The translations under genes were made by a program, and so were the position numbers. Of a stretch of DNA of 64,000 nucleotides, positions 37,085-47,640 are shown piece after piece. The stretch is from Melastoma dodecandrum (Eukaryota > Streptophyta > Magnoliopsida > Myrtales > Melastomataceae): the NCBI GenBank assembly GCA_029817715.1, contig JARUPY010000242.1, positions 62,001 to 126,000 on the forward strand, given 5' to 3'. Every line of letters starts with the position of its first letter. Within the stretch, counting starts at the first letter, position 1. The notes beneath the pieces are model-generated. The model made no database searches and was not told the DNA's origin. It saw nothing but the letters and a program-made list of their open reading frames with translations.

Positions 37085-37411
37085 ATGGCGGAAGCAGAAG
37101 AGAATCCACCCACCAACACCACTACCCTCGATCCCGACTGCCAAGCCCTTGGCAGCAGCTCCTCCTCGATGACGAGGAGGCACACCGCCCTTGGTGCGCT
37201 GAGGGACGCAAGGGCAAGGATTGAGGCTGCAGAGGCGGAGATGGCCAAGGAGAGGGACGCTGTGAGGGCGGAAGCGGACAGGCGGCAGGCTGCCGTAGAG
37301 ATGGAGACGGCTCGTCTCGCGGACGAGGCACTGCAGAGGATTGCTGGGAAGAGCACCGGGAGGAAGAGGAAGAGGGCGGGAGAGGAGGCCCAGGAGGGGG
37401 TCTCTCCATAG
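37085..37411 (+). CDS. Hypothetical 108-aa coiled-coil protein
   Basis: The frame starts in a strong plant context (TTTTGCCATGGCGG) in a sharply GC-richer island. After a Thr/Ser-rich start, residues about 32-90 are Ala/Glu/Arg-rich with heptad character (RDARARIEAAEAEMAKERDA), predicting an amphipathic helix or coiled coil. A basic GRKRKR patch near residue 95 could act as a nuclear localisation signal. No conserved family recognised. It may be a complete small gene or a remaining exon. Overlapping frames on both strands come from high GC. Confidence 0.45.
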   Translation: MAEAEENPPTNTTTLDPDCQALGSSSSSMTRRHTALGALRDARARIEAAEAEMAKERDAVRAEADRRQAAVEMETARLADEALQRIAGKSTGRKRKRAGEEAQEGVSP

Positions 37412-38151
37412 AGGTAAAAGTTTATGCATACCCATATGAATAGAGTGTTCCTAAACTAAGGATTCGTATAAATAGTGAGATGGTTAACTGGGTGAAAATG
37501 ACAGGGAAGGAGTTATGTTGTTGGGCTTACTACAGTGCAACCTGTTCCTATAAGCCTAGGAATGTACGAGAGCATCCCGGACGGTGCTCTGCTTGCTCGC
37601 CTATGTGTGTTAACAGGCAGGTTATACTGGCGAGATCGACTTTTACAGCTAAACTCAGACCGGGTAATAAGCCTGGTCATTAAATTCTAGAAGATTTTGG
37701 TAGTGTCAACTTTGGCTGGTTGAGATCGATCCATTTCGAGTATCTTACGATCGAAGATCGTGCATTTCGAAAGAGCATTTGAGTTCCAATTTGATTTTGT
37801 AGAGAGCCCACACAGACTGCAGCTAGTCAAAAGAAGCAACTTACCCACGGCATCAGACTTGGATTACTTGAAATTTATCTGGCATCGTCATCTCATGATT
37901 AAAACCGCAGATTCAACATCACAAGCTAACAATTTTTTATGGTAACTAATGAGAAATCCAGACAGACAAAACCCACTGGCAAATAGTCTATTGTAATAAA
38001 TGATTTTTCATTGTATTTAATGATTTAGAAAAGTTTATTGAAGAAAAAGATAAAATTTACGTAGTAGATTTTCCTCGAAGATAATTTTATTCAAAACAAA
38101 GAACAATATGAACGGGGGAAACTTTCTGAGAATGACTCCGACGACTTACCT
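37412..38151. other. Flank left of the MULE, no gene recognised
   Basis: A 67-codon frame at 37480-37683 is Cys-rich (CCWAYYSATC) but unrecognised. The rest is AT-rich. This DNA was joined directly to the receptor-kinase promoter before the MULE inserted. Confidence 0.4.
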
Positions 38152-38161
38152 CATTTTCTGG
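38152..38161 (+). repeat. Left target-site duplication of the MULE
   Basis: CATTTTCTGG, identical to 47527-47536. Ten bases is within the 9-11 bp usual for Mutator-like elements. Confidence 0.92.
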
Positions 38162-38923
38162 GGAAGCGGCTAACGGTACGTGCACGTAACCGTTACGTAG
38201 TTTACTAATTAATACTAAGGAAAAGTAGTAAAATTTACTAATAGTTGACCGTTACTAACGAAGTCAACGTGAAAGTAGTAAAAAAAGTAGTAAATTTTAC
38301 TACTTTTCGGTCAACCTTTAGTAAAGTCAACGCAAAGGTAGTAAAAAAGTATGTAAATTTTACTACTTCTTCACTGTTCACTCCAGTTCAATTTTACTAC
38401 TTCTGCGCTGACTTTACTAAAACATTTCCATTAGTAACGTCAACGCAGATGTAGTAAAAAAAGTAGTAAAATTTACTCCTTATTTTACAACTTCTGCGTT
38501 GACTTTACGAAATTTTTTCGTATTTTAGTAAAGTCAAACCAGTTGTAGTAAAAAAAGGAGTAAAATTTACTACTTTTTTTACTACATCTGCGTTGACGTT
38601 ACTAACGGAAATGTTTTAGTAAAGTCAGCGCAATTTTAGTAAAAAAGGTAGTAAATTTTACTACTTTGGACTGTACGAATGACGCCGATAAGTAGTATCT
38701 GTTTACTAATTCTTGAGTTTTTGTTAGTAAAAAGCTCTTCCTCGTAGTAATTTTTACCAATTTTGAGCCCTTTTTACTAAAAAAAGTAGTAATCAGTTAC
38801 TAAAAAATGAAGACGTTTACGAATAGATTTACTACTTTGAACAGTGTTCCCGAACCTAACACCGACCCTATTTATGTTGTGAAATTACATCTCTACCCTG
38901 GTTACTACACTTGTTACTAATTT
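38162..38923 (+). repeat. Left terminal inverted repeat of the MULE (762 bp)
   Basis: Mirrors 46765-47526. It is built from many copies of TAGTAAA/TTTACTAC-type words and GTCAACGCAG-type words. An internal imperfect palindrome of about 120-bp arms is centred near 38514 (TACGAAATTTTTTCGTA). The outermost 30 bp contain ACGTGCACGTAACCGTTACG. Such TIRs usually hold transposase-binding sites and promoters of the element's genes. The 69-aa frame inside it is repetitive and not a gene. Confidence 0.92.
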
Positions 38924-38959
38924 TGGAGGACCGAAGTAGTCATTTGTTTCGTAGCCTTC

Positions 38960-39540
38960 GTAACCGAGCTTCCCTTTCCGGCCGCCGTCGCCTCCGTGGT
39001 GCGATTCCCTTTCCAGCCGCCGTTAGTGGTGTTCCGGATCAACTTCGCCATCGGCTTTCCTGCAAGTTCCCCCCGCTTCCGCTTCCGCTTCCGCTTTGCA
39101 GTACGTGTTGTCGCGTTTGATTAGGGTTCGGGTCGGTGGTGGGCGTCGTTTGTTTGGGTGTGGGTGGTGGTTATCGTTGTTGCTGATTTGGGTCGTGCTT
39201 GGGTCGTGCTGATTTGGGTCGTGCTTGGGTTTTAGTTGGAGTCGGGTTTCCGTTCTTTGCATTGGTAGGTTCCGGCGATCGTCCCTTCCTGCTGCGCGTT
39301 CCCTTCCGGCCGCCGTCCGTGGCGTTGGCGATGGAGTTCGCCGTCCGTAGCATTGCCGATGGAGTTCGCCGCGGGCTGGAAGTTACCCCGCTTCCGCTTC
39401 CGCTTGGCGTGCCCTGTATTCGCGTGTCATTAGGGTATGGGTTAGTGGTGGGCGTCGTCATTTGTTTGGGTGTGGGTGTTGGCCGTCTCCCGTATCATCG
39501 ACGTGAGTTGTTGTTTGTGGGTGGTCGTGCTTAGTTGGCC
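38960..39540 (+). repeat. GC-rich leader region with ~312-bp internal duplication
   Basis: Between the left TIR and the first ATG of the Ulp1-like gene, two related blocks follow each other. Shared words are CCGCTTCCGCTTCCGCTT (39077 and 39388), ATTAGGGT-TGGGT, GGTGGGCGTCGT-TTTGTTTGGG and CCGGCCGCCGTC. It is probably the transcribed leader of the element's plus-strand gene. GC content contrasts with the AT-rich TIR. Overlapping frames are by-products. Confidence 0.65.
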
Positions 39541-39834
39541 CATGCTTGGGTCGAAGTTGGTCTGGGTCTGTGCCGGTAAGTGTGTACCTGGGAGTGGGAA
39601 TGGTTTGCTTGTTATGGTACAGTCTGGTGAAAACACAATCTGATTTGATTTGGTTCGGTTTGCGTTGGTTTGGTATTGATATGCTTTGGCTTTTCATTTC
39701 CTTCGTGTTATGCTTTGAATTTGGTTTGTTTTCTGGGCGTGTAGTTGGAGTGGGGTCCGATGTTCATTTCGTTTAAATTTGATATGCATTTGGGATGCAA
39801 TGTGAACCGTGACTGAGATTTTGGAAGTGCAGAT

Positions 39835-42800
39835 ATGGACGGAGATTTTGCTGATTTGCTTGGAGAATATTCACATGAGGCAGCGGGTTATGATCCTGGA
39901 GAAGGTGGAATTGAAGGTAACACACCAGCATCTGCTCAAAAGGGGAAGGCGAAGGGTGTCCGAAAACCGAAGGTAATGATGATGACCATTTGTTGTGAGT
40001 GTTGGCAGTATTCCCGATTCTATTACTGAGGTGTTCGCGGATATATTGTTACAGGATTATCTTTATACAAGGTGTAGTCCGCGGAAGTTGTTAGCTGTGC
40101 TGAATACTTTTAACGATGCCAAGAGGGCTGCGCTGTCTGATCTAGGATTTGAAGGGCTACTGCATCTGGCAAGTCGGCAAGTCCATCACAACGCCTTGAA
40201 GTGTCTTCTGAAGTTGTTCGACCCTGTTAAGAGGGTTATGGTCATCGACGGTGTGAAACATCGAATGCTCTCTTCGGATGTGGAGGCGGTGTTTGGCGTT
40301 CCGGCTACGAAAGTAGGTGTCCCGTTTAGCGGACACATGGATACCGTCCACGAGGAGCTGAAGACGCATCTGAAGAGGGGTAAGATTTCTCTTAAGTCCG
40401 TGGAAAGTAGCATGATGAGAAGAGAGCAGGCCGACGACGTATGGAAAGTGGAGGTTGTATTATTCATACTAGGATCATATTTGTGCCCCACGACGGCGTT
40501 CGACATCGACAAGGAGTACCTGCTCGCGACACGCGACGTCGGCTCCATCTGCAAGTTTGACTGGGCCACTCATGTGGTCGATACTCTATGTAGCCAAGTG
40601 AGGGCCTTCAAAGGACATCATGCAAAGTATATAGGTGGCTGTGTGCATCTCCTGCTGGTGAGAATGTTTAGGTTTATCTAGCTGTGTGTGTTGCTTATTC
40701 ATTGTATTGAGTTTGTAATTATTAATGTCAACAAGTGCTTGTGTTGATGATACTGTTTTAAATCCACCAGATGTTTTACGCTTGCAAGAAGTCATTGGAG
40801 GAGAGCACGTCAAGAACTGCGAGCAGGAGTACTCCTTTATGCCAGGATTGGGACGATGACCGGCTGAAGGCCATATTCCGAGTTGCAAATGCTGATCTTG
40901 CTGAACTTGTACGATTATCCCGCCTACTGCATGTGTACTTCTGTAATTTTGACATGTCGTCGGGTCATATTCTGATTGTGTCCCTTTACAGGAATCCCGC
41001 GAGGTTGAAAGTAACGCCGACGAAGAAGTGGACGCTGCGACCCAAGGTGGGCAGATGGATGTGGTGCTGCGTCGTCTAAAGGTATGCTTCATTTCGTAGT
41101 GTGCTCTGTATGTGTTTATCATTTGGTTTATCTACCTGATTTTGAATTACTGATTATCGGCATTATATTCTAAGCAGAATGTGGAACTTTCTGTTATGAG
41201 ACTCCACGCTACGAATGAGCACATCGTCCGCAAATTGGGATTTATTCTAAGAGAACTTAGACGAGAAAGACATCGAGAAGGTCATCCCGTTATGCAAGAA
41301 GATCATGGTAAGTCTGAGGAGAAGGTCGTAGGAGGCGAAAAGGAAGATCATGCATTCGAAGGTGTTGATGAAGGTTGCACACGTAAAATGGCTGATGTGA
41401 ACCCGACTGAACATGTGTCGAAGCCGATTTCTCCACCGACAGACTCCGGTGTGCCAGTCAGGGACACCAGTATTCCTATTGTCGAGGTAGGCTCCAGTAT
41501 GATGTCGGAGAAGAGCTTGGTCCCGTATCATCCTCCTCAGATGCCACATAATTTGCCAGAAGGCTCCGATGAGTACTCTGACCCGCGTGAAGCACAACTT
41601 GCGCGAGCTCTTGATAAACTATCTGCAATGCTGGATCCTCCGGGTGCTGTGAGGTGTAACATTGCGTCTGAATCTGACTTCAGCCTAACTAAATCCGAGG
41701 AGGGTGTAAACATTTTGCTGCAATGGAACAAAGGAAAGGAGAAGGTAGTGGAAGAAGGCGCACTGAATGATGAAGGCACGGGAACACCCACAGGAACAGC
41801 AGAGGAGAAGGATTTGATAGGAGAACAATTTCGTGCTGCAGCTGATACTGTTCCTACCACTCAAGTGAATGACGATGCAGAGCATCCCATGGATGATGAT
41901 CCAGAAGTGGTTGGAGAAGCGGTTGAAGTGCATTTGAAGGTGAAAGTGAATCAAATTTTTTTTGTTAACGAAGTTCATTACTTTGACATTTATGTAACCT
42001 GCAATATGTTTCACAGGAAAGTGGGTCATCGACAACAGCTGTCTTCAATAGAAAGACCACGCGTCGAACGGCAGACAGGAAGCCGTCCTCATTTAACCGC
42101 TCACCATTTGTGCCGCCTAAGCCGGTAACAAGGACAAGAAAGCGTGGACGGTCGTCCATCCCTGAGGTATACATGGACTGCAGCATACCCACTCCTCGTG
42201 ACTCGACTGTGACCATCATGATGATTAATAGGTTTATGGATTGTTGTAATTTGTGATGATTAGGCACTGCAAAAATACTTCCCAGTGGATGTGCCCGTTA
42301 GTGAGCTGAAAACATTTTCACCGGCTCAATGGTCTGTCATTGAGTATGCTTGGAATGAGGACTGAGACAATAGGTTAGTGTCACTGTCTTCGGATATTGG
42401 GATATTGGGATGTTGTTTAAGTTTGGTGAACGTGTTAGCTTGGATATTATTTCTTGCAGTGAATGTCTTTGTATGACCGAGTCCGCACACGTTAATAGGC
42501 AGGCGATGCTATCGCTTTTGCCACGAAGATGGATAGACAGCGATGTAAGCTTACCTCTTCAATTACTATCCTTAAATTAGGAGTAACCCATTAGAGTGTA
42601 TGCGCCACTATTCGTTATTGCAGATTATAGACTTCCACGCCGTGATACTTCAGAGTAGCATGGATCCCGAAAAGAAAAGGATTTGGTACCTTCCAAGTTG
42701 GTTAGGGGTAAGTGCTCATAAACATGAATTCCCTCATCCTCATTACGGTAGCCTGATCTAACCAACAGCCGATCTCAGAATCTTGCAGCGACGCAGTATA

Positions 42801-43785
42801 GTGCTGCCAAAATGCCCGTCATAACCAAAGATAATGCCGCAGCCTTATATGCGCACTTCAAGTCTCACATTGGGAAGAACCAGGAAGTGCAATGGGTAAG
42901 CACCCCCTCCATGTAGCTATCTTTGTCCCTATCTCCCGGTAGTCATACATTTCGTAATGTACGTACAATGCCATGTTCTTTGTTTCTGAAAGTGAATGTG
43001 CGTTGCCCGTATGCAGGTTTTCATACCGCTATGTGTCGTGGAATCACATTGGGCATTACAGATTGTGTCATTCAGGACAAAAGAAGTCCTCATAATGGAC
43101 ACAATGTACAAAAAACTGTCCAACGCCGGGGGTAGAGCACAGCTTCATCATCGTGTAATGAAGCTTCTAAGCGTCGTTATGGAAGAGAATCGTGTGAAAT
43201 CCAAGGCAAAGGGGTATCAATTACCAGACATTTGCAGCTGGAAAATTAAATATCCGCCGAACGTCCCCGACCAGATGGCCGCCGGGAACGAGTACGTGAA
43301 ACGCCCGCTTTCCGATTACATATTAAACATAATGAAGTGGTTGCAGGCGTTACAGAAATTCTGTATTGCTGCGTCTGCAGGACCGAATGCGGAATATATG
43401 TCATGAAATTCATGACATTGGCCGAACCCCCATTACGTGCTGAGGAAGTGGTAAGTGCATCCAATGATTCCTAGCATTATTGTCTTTCCCACAGTTCGCA
43501 TTATAGTCATAAAGATCGTCCCACCTGTGTTGGAGTTGAGGCATGGGTGAATTCTGGATAAGGTGTTCTCTCTTATGTTTGCACTAACAGCTTTGATTAC
43601 ATGCCATTGTACGTGCGGTTTAGACCGTAGGCATTGCTGACAGGTTGAGGCTCGTTGTTAGTATGATCAAATGGCCTGGGAATGAGGTTAAGAAAAGAGT
43701 ACAACAGAAACTTAAAGATGATGCCAACAAGAAGAGTAAGAAGCCAGATAGCAGTGATGCTTCAACATGGGATGCACGTCGATAG
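39835..43785 (+). CDS. Ulp1-like C48 cysteine protease gene carried by the MULE
   Basis: I derive 13 exons, all GT-AG with matching phases: 39835-39972, 40055-40657, 40771-40908, 40992-41081, 41178-41939, 42017-42166, 42264-42343 (or 42373), 42460-42544, 42624-42707, 42779-42895, 43017-43291, 43381-43450, 43624-43785. The product is about 917 aa. The N-terminal half (exon 2) has a globular domain common to such plant transposon proteins (LLHLASRQVHHNALKCLLKL). The middle is acidic and variable. The C-terminal half is the protease: His in ESHWALQIV, Asp in VLIMDTMY, Gln in PPNVPDQ and Cys in TECGIYVMKF, the Ulp1/SENP arrangement. These enzymes cleave SUMO-like proteins; substrate and role in the element are unknown. 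With the longer exon 7 there is an in-frame TGA at 42363-42365; with the shorter donor the frame stays open. Confidence 0.85.
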
Positions 43786-44045
43786 ACAAAGGACTGATGA
43801 CAGGCATCCTGAACATGGCAGTAGCATACCCTAACATCACCATGTAGGTTACGTTGCAGTCAACTTGTGCCACACTTTTGTAGCCCTTTGTTGTAACAGC
43901 TACCAACCTGGTCAAAAGAAGTAGAAATACTGAAACATGTAGCTTTGATTATGGAAAAGTCATTTTGACATATGTACCTTTTGTAAGTAAATGAACAGGT
44001 TGTGGCTTTGTCCATATTCTGCAGTTATGCTGTCGAAATTTCCAA
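43786..44045. other. Space between convergent MULE genes
   Basis: The 3' ends of the protease gene (plus) and transposase gene (minus) face each other over about 260 bp, presumably holding both polyadenylation regions. No other frame is convincing. Confidence 0.5.
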
Positions 44046-46193
44046 TTAAGGGTACATATTCCACTGACCATAAACGGAGTTATCTTCGCAACGCATATCC
44101 TTGCCTGATCCGGAAGAAGATTCGCTACATACATTCGACCGTTTCTCGTTATTCATGCCCCGATCATAACCCCGTTCAGAGGGACCCGTGCAGGTTTCTT
44201 CATTCATACCGTGAAAGACATACTCTTTAAGCTGGTTACCGAAATTAAATGTCACGCAATCATCAATACTTCTTACGCCTTCATTTTCCACAGTACTACT
44301 CTCCAACTCCAACGTTAGTGACATAATCTTTTTTTGCAGCATTCGAAATGCTTTTTCTGATGAACCACCAAGAAAACACATACGCCGGCATGCGGTCAGG
44401 AGAATACCTTGTCGTAAACTATTGATGTCCACCCCGTATTCACAGCCAGATGCAACTTCAGGATTTGCACTTTTTGCTAACTTTGTCCACCTCTTATTGA
44501 CTAGATGCTTTGGTATGGTGAAGAATCCTTCAATTTTCATCACGTGGAAGAGGTGTGCACACGGAAAACCAAATGTCTCATAATGTAAGCAGCTGCAGCT
44601 GAGTTGGACATTTTGTTTTGCAGATGACACTTGCACGCATCGACGCTCGCCGTCATAACACGAAATACTGTATACCCTCGCTATATTCCCGTCGACTAAA
44701 TCTTCCACATAGAAACGAGCTTCCTTTTTCATTTCTGACTGAACTCTACGGAAAGAACTGAGGGTGTACAACTGACTTGCATCCTCCTCAAGTCGACGCA
44801 ACATCGTACTTGGCCTGAATGCCTTATGCATTGATTTGAAGTCCTCTTCGTATTGCTTGTGACGAAGATCAGCAACTGCGCGCTCGAAGTTGTTAACGAA
44901 GTCATGCAGTTTATGTTTGCTGTCGACATATCCCTTCATGTAACGATGCATTCGTTCGCATCGTTGAGTGCTTCTAAGTTCTGCCCAGAAATGACCATGA
45001 AGATACGTTTGCCACCACATATGTCGGCATGCATAAATTTATTGTAGCCATCTAACGCTTATGGATCCTGTATGGCTAAGTAAAGACGACCACTCCTCTT
45101 CAACTTCCTCACTTGGTCTACTATTGTACATGAATGACGAAAGACGGGCTCGCATTCCAGGGTCCTGTACACGACAATTGATATTCCGACTAAAATGCCA
45201 CAGACATAACCTATGCCTTGACAATGGCCATACTTCTCTCACTGAAGCAATCATCGCTTTGTCCGCGTCAGTGACCACGCTGACCGGATGTTTTCCTCCC
45301 ATTATCTGTGTATGAGTACGTAGGAGCCAAGTGTAGTCCGCAATGGTTTCATAACTCATCAAGGCAGACCCAAACACGGTAGTTTGATGGTGATGATTAA
45401 CCCCGACGATGATCACCATTTGCATTCCATAATTGTTTGTCTTGAACGTTGAGTCTAGTGCTACGACATCGCCGAATGATTGGTAATCAGTGATTGAGGT
45501 ACTGTCCGCCCAATATATGCGTGTCACTTCATTATTTTCCACATGTGATTTGAACGCCATACCACTGTCACTGTTCCTCCTACATAGGAGATATGCAAGG
45601 ACTGAATCACAACGACCAGCTACCCCAGCAGAGTCTTCCTTCAACTTCCGGTTATTTAGGTCCTTCAATAGGAAACCGGCACGTGAATGTCCACCAGATG
45701 CGTGTACTACTAGTCGCATAACATCACACTGTCTAAAACCAACGTCAAGCATTCGACGGACAAATGTCATATCTTCGTCGCTAACTTGCCGCCTTTCTCG
45801 CATAAAATATGACAGACATTCGCTCACCATGTCATGATTGTGTTCCAACTTAATTGCGACGAAATTCCATTGCCCATTAACCTCCACTCTCGCTTTAAAG
45901 AAACACTTGCAACCATTCTTCACAGATGCACGAACCCGACTTCTCGCTGTCAACATAGGCACATCGGAACATCCGCCTTCCCTTGAACAAACCCACTTTC
46001 TCATCACGCATTCACCGTTTCTTAATTTCTGCCGATCTCTTTTCCGAACAGAAAACCCATGAACCATTGCATACATTTTAATGAACTCTTCAACTTCTTC
46101 GGCAGTACTAAAACACATATTCAACATATGTTCTTCGTTCATATCACTGATTATATTGAAGAAGTGCTGAACATCATGGTCACCTACATTCAC
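44046..46193 (-). pseudogene. MULE transposase (FAR1-like DNA binding, SWIM finger), one nonsense codon
   Basis: The single frame runs 46193 to 44046 (715 codons plus stop), interrupted once by TAA at 45039-45041. The frame continues unchanged on both sides. The N-terminus has a FAR1-type domain (EEVEEFIKMYAMVHGFSVRK followed by Cys-containing KWVCSREGGCSD). The core shows Asp in VVALDSTFKTN, Asp in VVTDADKAMI and HRLCLWHFSRN, the MULE DDE pattern. After the stop come YLHGHFWAELRSTQRCERMH and the SWIM finger CSCLHYETFGFPCAHLFHVM. The C-terminus is variable. The break removes the C-terminal part of the core and the SWIM finger, so this copy probably needs transposase from elsewhere. FHY3/FAR1 transcription factors share this architecture, but the TIR context makes it a transposase. 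Confidence 0.9.
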
Positions 46194-46764
46194 AGTAATG
46201 ATTAAAGGTTATCAATACATTAGGGATGATGAATAATAAATGCAAGATCAACATCATGTTCTTCACCGAATCTCGACTTCTCCGCTTTCAATACACTTTT
46301 CATTTCTTCCCACCAACGACGACCCAAAGCCAAAAACCAACACAATTCCAACCAGATGAACCGGCTGCAGCTCAACAACACTCCCCTGTCGAACCAGTTG
46401 GGGCGGAAGAAGATGACCAGCAAATTCCAGCTGCTGCCGAAGAGGAGGGATGATGCAGAAGACCTCGGATGATGCCCTCCGGCCGAAGATCTCGGAGGAT
46501 GACCTGCGGAATGTCTCTGGGTTGAAGATGACCGCGAACTGAAGATCTGGGTAGCACCCGAGCTGCAGCAGGAAATCGGGGGCGACGTGTAGCCAGGAAA
46601 CCCAAATCCAACGACAATTGCTTTACCAATATTATATTAAATGCGGATGAGAGTTTCTGAACGTTAGTAAATTTTACGACTAATACACCTCATAATTAGT
46701 AATTACATTAGTAATATTTACGCAATTCAACAGTATGATCCACAAATTTAGTAATATGTTTAGT
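46194..46764 (-). promoter_or_regulatory. Leader/promoter region of the MULE transposase
   Basis: Lies between the right TIR and the transposase ATG. It is moderately GC-rich near 46370-46600 and AT-rich next to the TIR. Frames on both strands are short and unrecognised. Transcription probably starts in or near the TIR. Confidence 0.4.
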
Positions 46765-47526
46765 AAATTAGTAACAAGTGTAGTAACCAGGGTAGAGATG
46801 TAATTTCACAACATAAATAGGGTCGGTGTTAGGTTCGGGAACACTGTTCAAAGTAGTAAATCTATTCGTAAACGACTTCATTTTTTAGTAACTGATTACT
46901 ACTTTTTTTAGTAAAAAGGGCTCAAAATTGGTAAAAATTACTACGAGGAAGGGCTTTTAACTAACAAAAACTCCAGAATTAGTAAACAGATACTACTTAT
47001 CGGCGTCATTCGTACAGTCCAAAGTAGTAAAATTTACTACCTTTTTTACTAAAATTGCGCTGACTTTACTAAAACATTTCCGTTAGTAACGTCAACGCAG
47101 ATGTAGTAAAAAAAGTAGTAAATTTTACTCCTTTTTTTACTACAACTGGTTTGACTTTACTAAAATACGAAAAAATTTCGTAAAGTCAACGCAGAAGTTG
47201 TAAAATAAGGAGTAAATTTTACTACTTTTTTTACTACATCTGCGTTGACGTTACTAATGGAAATGTTTTAGTAAAGTCAGCGCAGAAGTAGTAAAATTGA
47301 ACTGGAGTGAACAGTGAAGAAGTAGTAAAATTTACATACTTTTTTACTACCTTTGCGTTGACTTTACTAAAGGTTGACCGAAAAGTAGTAAAATTTACTA
47401 CTTTTTTTACTACTTTCGCGTTGACTTCGTTAGTAACGGTCAACTATTAGTAAATTTTACTACTTTTCCTTAGTATTAATTAGTAAACTACGTAACGGTT
47501 ACGTGCACGTACCGTTAGCCGCTTCC
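46765..47526 (-). repeat. Right terminal inverted repeat of the MULE (762 bp)
   Basis: Reverse complement of 38162-38923 with scattered substitutions, several of them CG versus TG/CA (for example GTCAACGTGAAAG on the left against GTCAACGCGAAAG here). It ends GCCGCTTCC at 47526. The matching internal palindrome is centred near 47175. Confidence 0.92.
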
Positions 47527-47536
47527 CATTTTCTGG
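47527..47536 (+). repeat. Right target-site duplication of the MULE
   Basis: CATTTTCTGG, identical to 38152-38161. It marks the insertion point just upstream of the receptor-kinase core promoter. Confidence 0.92.
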
Positions 47537-47567
47537 TCCCGTGAAACACGAATGGAAAAGGATTTGC

Positions 47568-47574
47568 TATATAA
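47568..47574 (+). promoter_or_regulatory. Likely TATA box of the LRR receptor kinase
   Basis: TATATAA lies 73 bp before the ATG and 41 bp after the MULE end. It is the only good TATA element between them. The spacing implies a short leader of roughly 40 nt. Confidence 0.55.
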
Positions 47575-47640
47575 TATTTATCCAATTCAATTGATATTAT
47601 TCCGTGTGTAACACGAGATTAAATAAGCACCGATCATTTC

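Larger units (their letters stand above)
38162..47526. mobile_element. Complete Mutator-like element (MULE) with Ulp1-like gene, 9365 bp
   Basis: Both ends carry about 762-bp inverted repeats starting GGAAGCGGCTAACGG, flanked by a perfect 10-bp direct repeat. Inside are two convergent genes: a plus-strand Ulp1-like cysteine protease gene and a minus-strand transposase gene with FAR1-type DNA binding, a MULE transposase core and a SWIM finger. MULEs with ULP1-like genes (the Kaonashi group) are known in plants, and the Arabidopsis members were described as lacking long TIRs, so long TIRs here are notable. The TIR copies differ at only scattered bases and the target duplication is perfect, so insertion looks fairly recent. 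The transposase has one nonsense codon. Confidence 0.93.

Noticed and set aside
37122..37409. Minus-strand frames over the GC-rich 37-kb island
   Set aside because: Pro/Ser- and Arg-rich translations typical of antisense to a GC-rich Ala/Glu/Arg coding frame.
38245..38454. 69-aa frame in both MULE TIRs
   Set aside because: Made of repeated TTTACTAC/GTCAACGC words, present only because the TIRs are near-identical copies.
44046..46193. A host FHY3/FAR1 transcription factor gene
   Set aside because: Same domain order, but it lies inside a TIR-bounded element with target duplication, so transposase is the better call.
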